Below are positions 37,996 through 49,400 of a stretch of 64,000 nt of DNA, piece by piece (the first letter of the stretch is position 1; every line of letters begins with the position of its first letter). The stretch is from Ectocarpus siliculosus (Eukaryota; Sar; Phaeophyceae; Ectocarpales; Ectocarpaceae), in assembly GCA_000310025.1 (NCBI GenBank), contig FN648370.1, positions 251,662-315,661 on the forward strand. Reading direction: 5' to 3'. The notes under the pieces were generated by a model. The model did no database searches and was not told where the DNA came from. It saw only the letters and a list, made by a program, of their open reading frames with translations. A program made the position numbers and the translations under genes.

Positions 37996-38865
37996 ACTAC
38001 CGCGTGTACAACGCGATGACGAAATAGGGCCGAAGGGTCGGAGCCGACACTACTACTGCTGTAACGTTACTTATTTTGGAGTAGAGTTTGTTTTTCTAAA
38101 ATATGTAACGTGTAGTGGGCTATGAAGTATGCAATGGGAGGACCACGAGCTCCAGCAGTATACGGGGATCAGGCCTTTGAATGTGCGTTTGTTGGACCGT
38201 TTGGCTGCGTCACAGCACACAGTTGGAACAGTTCGTTTGATCGTGTCAGTGCCGCCTGTGGTAGCCTCGAAAGGCAGCCTCAAAATGACCTTCGTGTACA
38301 GACACGTTTTAGGTGGACGCGCTACGCAATCCCAGGTCCTATTGTATGTCACTTGAAGTCTGCGAGTCACTCGCACGACCTTCACAATCTCTGTTGTGTT
38401 ATGGTGAGTGGACACAATACATGTGCGTACACTGAAACAGTATCAGCCACTTGGGCGTGTACGTCGATCAACCACACAGCTAATTATTTTTCATCACTGG
38501 CGGTTTCCTTCCAACTCCAAAATGCGTACAAAGAAGCGGTTTCCCGACAACAGCGGTGCTCTCCTGTCGCCTGCATGGTGTCTACTCACAATTAGTCTCT
38601 GCCGTTTGTTGATACAAGAACGATCCGGTTTTTCCAGCTGGTATGTACAAGACCTTGGACACATTCGCTTCACGTTCGCAACAAGAGTCCATCAGATCTA
38701 AACTGGATCTCAAGGAGAGATGCTTGAAGCAACTAATTACGTCCGCAACGCCCGCCCGCGACTTCGCCAGGGCACGATTTCTGCTCAGCATCTAGCACCG
38801 GTGACACAACAAACGTATCTCTCGAGAGCCAGGAGACCTACTATCACGGTGATTGGGGCAGTTTT

Positions 38866-39579
38866 TCATCCGTTGCCTGCAGCCGAGCATCTCGGGATGT
38901 CGTTGTGCTCGGTCATCGAAGCAAGGAGGGCGTTGAAGTTTTCAATTCGTTCGCGATGAGTCTGCTCGACCATGCCTCGAATCTTCTTCCCCTGCATCAC
39001 AAGGGGCAAAGAGCATTCAGATAGCAATTAGAACAAGTTGACGTCCTTTCCACATTTCAGTCAACGGGCGAATGGTGCCAATCATGGTGCCAACAACTCC
39101 GTGTCTGGACGACGTGAGGTGAGAACGCGCAATACATGGGAGCGCACCGGCCCAAACACGAGGTACACAAGCCCTACATAACGTCGACAATAAATGCACC
39201 ACCAAAGTCAGCAACACTCTAAAAGTCTCTTTTGCATGTGCGGGTCTCCAAGAGTCGACATACAGGCTTCCTGCCATCAGCATACAGCTCGTCACGAACA
39301 TATATACATGAAGCGATCCGACAGGTGAAGTATCTCACCTCGCGTTCCAGCTGCTTCTTCCTGAATCGCCGTTGGGCTGGCGTCAGCATGTCGTCTACCT
39401 CCTCCCCCGCTTGCTCATTCCCTTCCCCAGCCCCCTCTTTCTTTGCGCCGTCGTCTGACCCAGACCCTCCAGCATCAGCACCATCGGCCGCTGATCCAGA
39501 GCTGCGTTCATCCTCAATAGCAGCCTCCCGCGCCCGGGCGGCTGCTTCAGCCTCCTCCCGCTTACGCTTCCCCTTCTTC
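38866..39579 (-). CDS. FAM32A: FAM32A-like protein, C-terminal part
   Basis: Two exons, 39579-39339 and 38991-38866, join in phase 0 and end at TGA. The first is a Lys/Arg then Glu/Ala/Gly-rich stretch (KKGKRKREEAEAAARAREA) that ends EEVDDMLTPAQRRFRKKQL. The second reads VEQTHRERIENFNALLASMT then EHNDIPR. This matches the FAM32A C terminus, where a THKxRVxxFNxxL segment precedes EHYDIP. FAM32A is a small nuclear protein seen in the catalytic spliceosome, near the active site. The internal acidic insert makes this copy longer than the roughly 110 residues usual in animals. The first exon here needs an upstream exon ending in phase 2; I could not locate the usual N-terminal Leu-Lys-Leu-Lys-Gly-type segment, so the 5' end is missing from this model. 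Confidence 0.78.
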
Positions 39580-39889
39580 CTGAAGAGAACCACAAACGCA
39601 AACAACGTTCCAACTTAGGTATCATGCAGCATGGTATGAGCGCAACACCCTCCCTCGGCAGTCAAGCAGACGCCTCAAGAACGGCCGGAAGAGGTTACAT
39701 GTTGCAGAGAGCTGCAATATCGACTCCCACACGTGCAACAACATCACGCCATAGCCAGAGCACGCACAAGCTGTTCCGCTTGAAGACGACCTTCAAACGC
39801 CGGCGCGCGGATATATTTATTTCAATGATAAATTGAGCTGTCACCGGTGAAGTTGATGTCCTTAACCCTTTTGAGTCTTCAGGCGTTCT

Positions 39890-40680
39890 CACTGATCATT
39901 GATTGATCATTTGCAAATGCTGGTGTAGTGGCAAGTCGTGGAGTTGCCGCCCTGCAGCCCTTCGCGCCGTGTATTGGCAAGTCCATAGGTAGGTGTGTCT
40001 AGATTATTAGCACCCGCGCTAACCGGCTGACCAATGAAGAGACTTCAGTGACAACGGGTAAAATCAAGGTCTCGGGAATGGGAATGGGGCCAATCAATGC
40101 CAAATCATGAATCTCTCAACGTATGCACATGTCAATGAACGCGTGTGTGCATACAGTACATACATACATACATATGTGTTCTTTCGCAGCACCACACACA
40201 CACTCGCCCGAACGTAGGAAGAGCAGAGGACAGCAAAAGGGAGGGTTATTGCAGTCCCTGCCGAAGCCCAGATATCGAGGATATCGTGGTTCCCAACAAT
40301 TTGAAAATCGTTCCCAAGATCCAGCAGTCATTGTGTCAACAGCTACAACGAACGCTACAACAACACTACTACTACTGCTGTAGACGAGTAAAACATATCA
40401 GCAAAACATCCACACTCGTAGCGCCACACATACCACCCTCGCCCGAACCTAGGAAACCACGAGGTACAGGTGTGTGCTGGTGGATGTGCTTGTTGTTTGA
40501 AAAACACAGGAGCTCTAGAGAGTTGGCAGGGCACATTTCGGGGGGGGACAGAGAACAGAGAAGTACAGAAGTACAAATACCAGCTATGGGTCTTCACTGA
40601 TCATTTTGCCCTCTCTGGACTGATCATTTACAATATACCGAAAATAGACTAGTTGAGGCAGCTAGACGACTGATCATTTC
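39890..40680. repeat. Dispersed short repeats in intergenic DNA
   Basis: The motif ACTGATCATTT or a close variant recurs near 39891, 40597, 40618 and 40669. A segment ending CTCGCCCGAAC.TAGGAA occurs near 40202 and again near 40438, each preceded by a CACACA-rich stretch. There is also a CATA microsatellite at 40155-40175. These suggest old duplications; no ORF is supported here. Confidence 0.6.
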
Positions 40681-41385
40681 AAAGGCTACACAGCTAACCT
40701 GCCCTACTGACCGCAGCGCGACCACCCACCAACCCTTCTACGACCCTGTCTGTGGCCACCACCCTGTCGCCGGCTTCTCTCATGGCCTACAGGCGGAGAT
40801 AGCTGTTGCGTGTGCAGAAGTACACTGGTGTCTTTCTCTGCACTTCTCTCTCTCCCGCTCGCTCTCGCTCTCATTTTTTTTTTTTTGAGCAAAAGAAAAA
40901 ATCTGACAGTCCAGCCTAGACCCAAAGGGGTTAATAGACAGGCGACAGCGCTCCATATAAATCAGGATACCTACTTGTACGTTGTATTGTTCATAATTTG
41001 TGCCACGAAGAGGAAAGAGCGGGTGTGGTACGCCCATGGTCCTTGCAGGGACAGGCAAGCCCATTCCACAACCAGGTTGAGAGGAGGTCGGGAAAGATTA
41101 AACATTAACTCACAGTCAACAGGGAGTCCTCACAGAAAATGGTTGCGATCAGCGTCGAATAGCCAGCGAGTCAAGGTACACTTTTGACTGCGTGCTGCGT
41201 AACACACGATATCACGGACACATGACCCCCCCCTCCCCCAGAACTTGTCACGACTGTAATCTCGTAGTCACCGTCCCACGGGCCCCAAACGCCCAGTGAA
41301 CCAAGGGCTGAACATCTCCAAAAAGAAGTACTTCAAGGTCAACGAGTTCCCCACACCTTGTACTGCAAAACTATTGGCCAAGAGC

Positions 41386-41456
41386 TCGTGGCCCCGGTGA
41401 TTCAGCCAACTCGTAACCCCCCGACACAAAATTGTGGGTTCGAATCTCTCTGGAAC
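41386..41456 (+). repeat. tRNA-like sequence with B box (possible SINE head)
   Basis: GGTTCGAATCT at 41437-41447 matches the tRNA B box. Upstream, GGTGATTCAGCCAACTCG resembles a degenerate D-arm/A-box region at about the right distance. The acceptor and T stems pair poorly, so I read it as a tRNA-derived repeat or decayed tRNA rather than a functional gene. Confidence 0.35.
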
Positions 41457-42002
41457 GAGCGATATAAGCTAGTACAGGGCGAGTACCGCAGGAGCGTAGG
41501 TCGGGCGGTGGGGCAGTAAGAAAGAAAGTAAAGTTATTGCCCCGGCTGAAATGTAAGTCAAACATATACGATACACCCAGGGCTTGCGCAAGGGAATAAA
41601 GGGACGAACACGCAGACAGCATATGGCGTGGAAGCGAGCAAGAGTTTTGAGCCACATGACCTTCCTCACAACAAACGTCGCAGGACTGGAGAGGACCTGC
41701 CAAAAGTAGTGGGGATATTGGCGACGAGAGTGGTGGTGGTGAATGCAGGGAGGGTGACGAAAGCACTCCGGAATTAACGTGCGTTCAAAGTAGCAGCCGT
41801 AGTAAACACGTGTTCTTCAGTTGCTACCGTATCTGTCTTTTTAAATCCGGACAGCAGTAGTGTAGCCTCCCCCATGATGCCCTCTCACGGGGTCCCAGAT
41901 CATGGCCTTTAGAAACATTTAACATTTTGTGTTTAGAACCGCACGCGTCCTTTCATTGGTCAAGCCGGTTAGCGTCGATGCTAGAGTACGTAAAGATATA
42001 CT

Positions 42003-42028
42003 AGCTGTCGCTACAACGAGCGACAGCT
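42003..42028. repeat. Perfect 10-bp stem hairpin
   Basis: AGCTGTCGCT and AGCGACAGCT are separated by 6 bases, just left of the long inverted repeat. Confidence 0.85.
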
Positions 42029-42317
42029 GATAGGTAACACTGTCGTCAGACGTGCGTCCACGGGCGGAAACAGAGTGCAAACACCACACACTTGATACTA
42101 CACCTACCTGCTGTGCTGGTGTGAGATCTGTGGTTAACTCTCACCTACCGGTTACCCCCCCCCCGTCCACATCCCGATTTCGTGGTCATACATACCCCGC
42201 GCATACTAGTGCTGAACCCCCTGTTCCCTCTTATTTCGTTCGGTGTTTTTTCAACTGCCAGCGAAACAGCAGCAGGACACAAGTCAGTTCTCGTCACCTA
42301 GCGCACCAATCGTCATG

Positions 42318-42580
42318 GCACCACTTCGAGCGTGTGCTCCATTGCGATATATCGGGGCGTGACAGTTGTGTTAGGCATGGGTGCTGTGTGTGGGAAGATG
42401 TTCGTGGTGGCGTGGAATCCAAATCGTTTTTTTGGCCCGGGCAATCGGGCCGCATCGCCAGGCGAAAAAGCCAAACCGGATTTCACATCGCCACGATGCT
42501 CTCGCCACACAAAGCACCCATGTCCAACACAACTATCACGCCCAGAGACACCACAATGGAGCACACGCTCAAAGTGGTGC
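42318..42580. mobile_element. Long imperfect inverted repeat (arms about 110 bp)
   Basis: The left arm begins GCACCACTTCGAGCGTGTGC at 42318 and the right arm ends with its inverse at 42580. Further matching blocks include GTGTGCTCCATTG, GGGCGTGA.AGTTGTGTT and CATGGGTGCT. The arms have diverged by substitutions and surround a short GGCCCGGGCAATCGGGCC core. This is a foldback-type or MITE-like element, now decayed. The long plus-strand ORF that crosses it is a by-product of the repeat. Confidence 0.7.
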
Positions 42581-43184
42581 GATGGCGATCGGCGTCCAAG
42601 GTTTCGAGAACTAATGTGGTGCTGTGCTCACATTGCTGGCAGTTGCACGCGGCGATAAAAAAAAACATGCGCGACAGAGCAATACATAGCCTCATCACAC
42701 CACAGACAGTCTAGCGGCATCGAGCCCAGATGCTGTCGCCCACTGTGCGTGTGTGTCGCCCGTTACGCGTACGCTGTCTGCTGTGCGTGTGTTGTCTGCT
42801 CTGTGGTGTCGCCCGCAGTCCCGCAGTGCGTGTGTTCTCTGCTGCAATCCGTGTGCTCCCAAAAAAAAAAGTGCATCTGCTGACCCCTGTAGTCTAAAAT
42901 CAAGTCATGTAGTCTAGAACCAGGTTAAAGCGAACAGACACACGTGCAACCTTTTTTCTCTTCACTGGAGCGGTATATTTCAGGCGAGATTAGAAATCTC
43001 GCTTCGCTCGAACAAAAAATCACAAAGTCCCACCGCCGGTAGCAGCGTACTGGGTGCGCAGCAGTCAGTCCAACGACAGCTTAATTCCGAGCATTTAGTA
43101 CAGAGTAAAGAGTTCTCCCATAATTATCTTCCTCATGCGGCGCTCCGGTGCTCGCCCCGGCATCTATCTATCTTTACGCACAAG

Positions 43185-43666
43185 CAAGGGTCCCTCCATG
43201 TGGAAACATTGGAACACCTAGGTTACGTGTCAATCTTGGTCGCGGGGTTTGGGATATAGGCCTTATATGTCCCCGGGGGACATTTTGACAAAATCCTCGA
43301 GGTTTCGACATTTTTCGGGTGCTTTTTTCAGCGCGCGCGGGATCCCACACAGAGCTACAGCAGTAGTGGAAATTATGGAAACACCCCAAGAATACGCGTC
43401 AATCTTGGTCGCGAGGGTATGGTGTAGGAAGTATGACGACAGGAAAGCCTACAAATTAGAGGATATTATGGATTTTAGAAAATGTGGTACGAAAGTCTAC
43501 AGTATTCAACGAAGAGTATATTGGTTTTACTATAGACACACTAAATCCTTACAACAGACTGCTGAAAGTGAGCCGCCCGAGGTGGCTTCCTGCGTGTCAA
43601 TCTTGGCCCAGGGGGGGTGGGGGGGTGGGTGGGGTGTTCCACGGTTTCCACATGGAGGGACCCTTG
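43185..43666. mobile_element. 482-bp element with 34-bp terminal inverted repeats
   Basis: CAAGGGTCCCTCCATGTGGA opens the left arm (43185-43218); the right arm (43633-43666) is its near-perfect inverse, with only a few mismatches over 34 bases. Inside, a segment of the form CG.GTCAATCTTGG recurs three times, near 43226, 43396 and 43592, each time followed by a C/G-rich run. No transposase ORF is seen, so this is a non-autonomous (MITE-like) insertion. No clear target-site duplication was identified. Confidence 0.75.
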
Positions 43667-43714
43667 TATCGACTTGACGGTCGGGCCTCTCAGCTGTGAA
43701 CGGAGAGAGCTCCG

Positions 43715-43753
43715 ATCGGGCGGTGTTATCGGGCGGTGTTATCGGGCGGTGTT
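43715..43753. repeat. 13-bp tandem repeat, three copies
   Basis: ATCGGGCGGTGTT is repeated three times head to tail, about 50 bases outside the right end of the inverted-repeat element. Confidence 0.9.
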
Positions 43754-44499
43754 ACACGTGAGATTTACACTATACTCTACATAACATCTACCCGTTCCGA
43801 GATAATAATTTATCCAGATACCTGTACACAGGAAGAACGGGGAGAACAGACAGAGATATGCATATGAAATGTGGACCTTCATTGCACGTGAAGGTCGTGT
43901 GTGCTGCACAGTCCACAAGAGGTTGCAGCTTGATTGAGCGACTCACTTTTTCTTGCTTTTGAAGAGCCCTCCCTTCAGCGACAATCCACCTGTGAGTACA
44001 GCGGAGTACTCGTCGCTCATAATACCCTCTATGTATCTCTTCCCCCGATTGCTTTGAGCCTCCTCGTCCCAGTTGTCCCTCCCAACGGTGCAGTGGTGCA
44101 GTGGTCCGTCCATCGGCCCGCCAGCGTTCCCGCTACGGGCGGGGGCTTCGCAGCTGCGAATTTCGTTTACACGTACCCGTCACTCCGTAGTCCCGGATGG
44201 CTTGACCCCCGACGCACGCTGGCTTGCTGGGCTTGGACTGCTCTGTTGCACTCTGTCTCTTCTCTCCACTTTGTCGCCCTTGTCTCCCCAAACGAGCTTC
44301 TGGAAGAGGGCCCCCTCCCTCTACCACCGCAGTCGTCAATTGTTGTTATTCAAATTGTTACGAAAAACCTCTGTGTGCGCTTTTAAACGTCGAAAGTGAC
44401 AGCAGCAGGGAGGCGGTATTGAAAGTCGCAAGTGAGGTGAAGGAGTTAAGGCTTCGCTTTCTTGAGGACGAGCAGGGTGAAGGGGGGCGTGGGTTGCGG

Positions 44500-46486
44500 A
44501 TGAGAAGGAGACCTGAGAACGGCGAAGAGATGCACAATGCCTTCGGATCTCAAGGTCGGGGCGGGAGCAGTACTGGTGGAGGCTATTACTCTGCACCAAC
44601 AGATCGTATCAAGGAGACGAACCACAACATCATGGAGATGCAAAATAACGCACACATCGACGACCTCAGCGATCAGGTAAGGTTTGGATTCATAGATGTC
44701 ACCCGCAACTTGTAATGGTATGCATATCAACTGAGCTGAACGACTTGGCCCTGATCAATGTGTAGAGAACTGGATCTTGTATGTGTGCCGTTAGGCTAGA
44801 CCAACTGCGTCCGCCCGAATTTCTGTAGTAGCCCCTGGCAAGCAGGTGTTCATCGCTGATTGGCTCCCCTAAAGGTTGGCCTTGTCGTTTGCCCCCAACT
44901 ACAGCAGTATGTACACAGATGTTTTCCCGGAGTTTGCCACACTGCTGGCTGTCTCTTAACAAAGAATGCAGCTGTTCTTCCGTGGCGTTCTTTGATTCCA
45001 AATGGTCAACCGGCCAGAAAACGTGCGGCGCAAACCCCTTCGCCACTCGGCGGGTGTACTCGTGTCGGTTGTCCTGTGAATGCTTAGCAGTTGTGGTTGT
45101 TGCTTTGCTACTAGTGTGTATTTTCAGTGTTTTCAAGCAGTGGTCATTAAAGATCACGAAGAGCACAATCTGATCGCACTCCACGACATTTGATAGCATC
45201 GCTGCAAGGAAAACGACCTTCCTGCTGGTGTGCATCACACAGCCTTCTGTCGTGAAAGAGGAATCCTTCAATTGGAAACCTTGGTTCGAATCTACCAGAG
45301 AGCAGACAAACGACGACGATGTCGCCAGGGAGGACCCCTGCCGACCGTTGTTCTTGTACGTCGCAATGCAAATCATCGGCTTCTACGTGAAAGAGATGCC
45401 AATGGCGGGTCTCGTGGGAGATAATTCACCGTCAGTGCACTCTTTACTCGTATCCTTCGCCGTATTAGGTTCTTTTGAGACGCCTTATTTGGCGTCCCCG
45501 GTTACTTGCTCAATGCTCCATTGCTCTTCATAGCATGGCGGCCGCGAGTAGGGTCGTTAATACCAGTCCCACCTGCCAACTTGTCGACATTCTTGAGGTT
45601 TTGGACTTAGGTTTTTCGGTTGTCCCTCCAAGGCCGGTGTTTGGGTGTTCGTCCCATCTATTTTGGCTCTAGTCACACACCTTTCGGTGTGTATGTTTTA
45701 CGTATCAGTCTGGGTAATAGGAGTTTTTTTTTTTTATCTCGATGAACCCTCTCCGGTACATTCAACTCAACACACACGTTGTGAACTTCAACTGTAGTCA
45801 AGAACGCCAGAGAATACTACCCCACAGACCTACTGTAGTGCCGATGAGTGCCGCATGTGGTACCCCCCGTGGCTGAGATTCGGACTCGTCGTCAATGACA
45901 TTGATTGCACATCAACTACGCGCCGTTGTTTTTACGTTTTTACTGATTGCCGCGCGTCCTGTTTGGCCACAGGTGTCTCGACTCAAGCACCTAACAATTG
46001 ATATTGGACAGGAGGTGAGTGGTCTTGCAGAGGAAGTCAAACGGAAGCTTTGGCGTTCGGCTTCTCTCGATTCGAGGGCGTTACTCTTGAATCACCCTCG
46101 GTCCTATCCGTGTTGAATATATAGTCCCAGCGCGGTGATTTTTCGTTGCCCATCACCAGTATAACTCGACCAGGAGATGCCATCCTCAGCCCCGTTGCTG
46201 AGGGTACAGCCGGAAGCAGTTGCCTATGCCCGTCCCACAGTGATATGCGCCACTTGTTTGCCGGTTCCTATGTATCACGTGACAGGTGCGCAGTCAAAAC
46301 GACTTAATTAGCGGAATGGAAGGACAAATGTTCGATGCTCGAGGTCTGCTCGGAGGCACTCTTCGTCGGATCAACACCATGATGGCCCAGGGCGGTAGTC
46401 GACACATGTGCTATCTTGTGGCCTTTATTGTGTTTACGTTCATGGCCATATGGTACATCTTGAAACAAACCAGAGGTGGACGGTAG
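44500..46486 (+). CDS. BET1: BET1-type Qc-SNARE
   Basis: Three phase-0 exons, 44500-44676, 45973-46014 and 46286-46486, give 139 residues. The N terminus is short, with Gly and Ser (MRRRPENGEEMHNAFG). The SNARE helix runs from about residue 40 to 105 and includes HIDDLSDQ, VSRLKHLTIDIGQE and VRSQNDLISGMEGQM. The glutamine in RSQND sits where BET1 proteins have the zero-layer Q of a Qc-SNARE. A single C-terminal membrane anchor follows (MCYLVAFIVFTFMAIWYIL) with a short charged tail, the classic tail-anchored layout. Known role: ER-to-Golgi vesicle fusion. The length is close to the 110-140 usual for the family. The start is the ATG just inside the first exon; an in-frame upstream extension is open but does not look like BET1. 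Confidence 0.92.
44699..45376 (-). CDS. Antisense 225-codon ORF inside BET1 intron 1, unknown
   Basis: An uninterrupted minus-strand frame starting MICIATYKNNGRQGSSLATS fills about half of the first BET1 intron (44677-45972). A frame of this length is unlikely by chance in DNA of about 50 percent GC, and its composition is protein-like (HVFWPVDHLESKNATEEQLH). I recognise no family. It may be a nested gene, a single exon of one, or a remnant of a transposon protein. No terminal repeats were seen around it. Confidence 0.35.
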   Translation of the reverse strand: MICIATYKNNGRQGSSLATSSSFVCSLVDSNQGFQLKDSSFTTEGCVMHTSRKVVFLAAMLSNVVECDQIVLFVIFNDHCLKTLKIHTSSKATTTTAKHSQDNRHEYTRRVAKGFAPHVFWPVDHLESKNATEEQLHSLLRDSQQCGKLRENICVHTAVVGGKRQGQPLGEPISDEHLLARGYYRNSGGRSWSSLTAHIQDPVLYTLIRAKSFSSVDMHTITSCG

Positions 46487-49400
46487 CATGATTCGTCTGG
46501 TGGATGTTGTACGTTGACTCGGCCCCTGGACTTCACCTGCCTTTCTCGGCAATCGTGGGCTCGAAATTTCGAACACGTGAAAACGTTGCGACGTTGTTAA
46601 CGTGGTGGTGTCTTCGATACGAACTTTCCAGCTAGACGTTCCCTGTGGATCTGTTCCATGTGGTCCAGGTTGCTATCTAGTATACACCATGCCTGGTGCC
46701 CAGGTCAGTTGTCAGTTAGCATGGTTTTGCCTGATGTATGCATACGCAGCGAGATGCACCTTATTCTTCTCGTTGGAGTCTACTGGTGTTTCTGCTGTGT
46801 TTAATTCGCAGATACGTGTGTTGTAATATAAGGCTCCCAGCGTAATCATTGTCGTACGTAGCAGGTGTCTTTCGTGGCAGGTTGTGAAGGCTGGCCTGTA
46901 GCGCCTACTGCAATGTATGTACACTATCGTAAATTTCCCACGCTCCGCCAGAATCACTTGAGATTTCTATCGAGTTATGTACGACCATCCTCCCTGATGC
47001 CCACAGTGAGCGGTCAGAAGCTACGCACGTCTGGGGCGGATGTTTGGTCCGGCATTTTTCTTCGGGCAGAAAATCGCTGTCAGTCAAACATCATTTTCAG
47101 AAAGTGTCAAACGTGGAGTGTGGGTTTCACGGTTTTTGCACCGGTCTGTGACAGGTCCCGTGGGATAGCGCATGACAAACCCCAACCTGTTGCTGCTTTC
47201 TGAAAGAACGGGAATGCAACGAAGCTGCTATATCCTCCGGAGTATCACGCCCAGAGTTTCGGTTTTGTGGAGATGTTGGAGGCGATGCATGTCTACGAAC
47301 TAACGGGTTCGGACAATTTTGGAATTGCCCGCAGGACTCCTTTTCGTCTGCAAGAAAATGTTGCATTGCACAAGTACTTCGTACTGCGTGCATATCGCCC
47401 AAAGTGTATTCCTCGGCGGGAACCGTGACTGCCTCGATAGAAAAAGGCCGACCTCCAGTTCTGTTTCCCATATTGAACGAACTAACACAGGGCGAGAGAG
47501 TTGACTTATTTTTTGACCCCGGCTGAATGCGTTTACCATAGGGGTAGTAAATAGGTAGACTGACTGGTGCCAGATTAGATTGGAAGACAACAAAACAAGC
47601 ATACACATGATACCCCCTGCACTGCTTCGCCACGTATTCTCAATAACCACCTGTCATCAAACGCGCGGGCCCATGCTTCCGGGATTTTTAAAGTATGATG
47701 GTTCAGGGTTCAGGGGAGGTTCGCGGAAGATTCAAAAAATTCCTGCAATTCCCGTTTTTTTTTTTTTTTTTCTTAATATGACACAACGAAACCATCAAAA
47801 TTCCTGCAATTCCTGTTTTACAATAATCAAGGAAAAATAAATACACGCACAGAAAGACTACCCATTCGAGTTTTTCTTGTATGTTGTTCGACGGAAAGTG
47901 CGGGATCACATGATACTATGACGTGGTTGGTGCCAACCGTGTATCCGGCATTGATTGGTAAGATCTACCAGTAGTTGATACACCTTCTCACGTCGCTCTG
48001 TGGCTCACCACTGCACAGCAGTCTGTATAGACTACCTTGAGCGAGAAGAGTATATCTGTATGTATGTAGGGAGGGATAGATTCGTTCTGCTGTGAGGAGA
48101 TACGATGTGGGGGTATGTTCCGTTACATATCCCATTCGACACTCTCTCTTCCTTTAACAACTCGCTTTTTCGTAAAAAAAACAGTATTTGATCACAGAGG
48201 AGACAGACCAAATAACTGATGCCGCTGCTGCTGCCATATCTTCTCTGTGTGGAAGAAGGGACACTGGACAGCAGTGCCAACAAGCTGGGGAGCAGTGCCA
48301 AAAAAAAGCGGGAACTGGAACGCACAGACCACACCAATCGACGGGACGAAGAGTTGCGTGCGAAGAGACATGAGGGGCCCGGACATGTAACCTACCCGCG
48401 TATCCTCCGTTTACCATCTGTGTGTGCCCCTGTCTCTATCGTAGTAATTCACCTCTGCTCAACTCTCTCTATCGCCACACACACTGGTGTGTGTGCAGCC
48501 ACCGTGTCCGGCGTGGGCTCACTTCCAAGGGTAAGATCGCGCGTTTGTGTGACATCTTCCTTGGAATTGTTTATTGGAAGGCTTACAAGGTATTCTCGTC
48601 AGGATCCGAATGTCTCTGAGCGCCATGAGTTTCATTTTGTCTCCCCTCTCCTTCCTCGTCACCGCTCTGTGTTCACCGTTGGTCATCATTGGCGTACGAT
48701 TGTGAGAAGGGATGGGTACGGCCTGGTCGTGGAAATTGGTGGAGGGGGGCTCCTTTTCTTCGTGTAGATCCTCCCGTTTCCGTCTTGAATGTATTTTGGA
48801 TGTGAGAGAGGAACACACTCGAACGCCTGAAACACCCCGGTATTAAACTTGCAAGCAGGTTGTGAAGAGATAGATCTGCCGCGTTTGTACTCGTTGGATC
48901 GACGGTCGTGGCAATACGTACGTCGTGGTAGTGAAAGGATCCGGCTACGAGTATGCCCATCCGTGTGATCACACCCCTGCTTGTTTTCATCCAAGGCCAC
49001 CCCACCCTCTGACTGTCGGTGTTTACATCAGGGTCGGAGACAGGAGAGAAGCTGATTTTCAACTGATACGAGCTACCAGTTTTTTTGGTATTGGCGTGGC
49101 GGTTCACCTACAGCTGCTCGGCCGTCGCCATGGATGGTAGGCCCCTTATGGATCTTGTGTGGTTCCAGATCGTGTTGATGATCCCCATGGATGGAATACT
49201 GCTATTGTTGAGTGCTGCCGTAACGCGATAGGCCGATTGACATCAAAATCCGTTGATTATTCATCACATGTATGCATACCCACGAAGTTTCTGGATACGA
49301 ACGGTCAAGAGGGCGGATCTCTGTCTCTTTCCTCTCGCTCCTCCCTCCCACCCGCTCCATATCTCTCGCTTTCTGCCTCCGTCCCTCCGTCCTTCCCTCC

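Noticed and set aside
41386-41456. Functional tRNA gene
   Set aside because: The B box is good, but acceptor and T stems do not pair well and no clean anticodon arm is visible.
42052-42714. 220-codon plus-strand ORF
   Set aside because: It runs through the long imperfect inverted repeat; its low-complexity composition (many His, Thr, Arg) and the matching antisense frame come from the repeat. No family resemblance.
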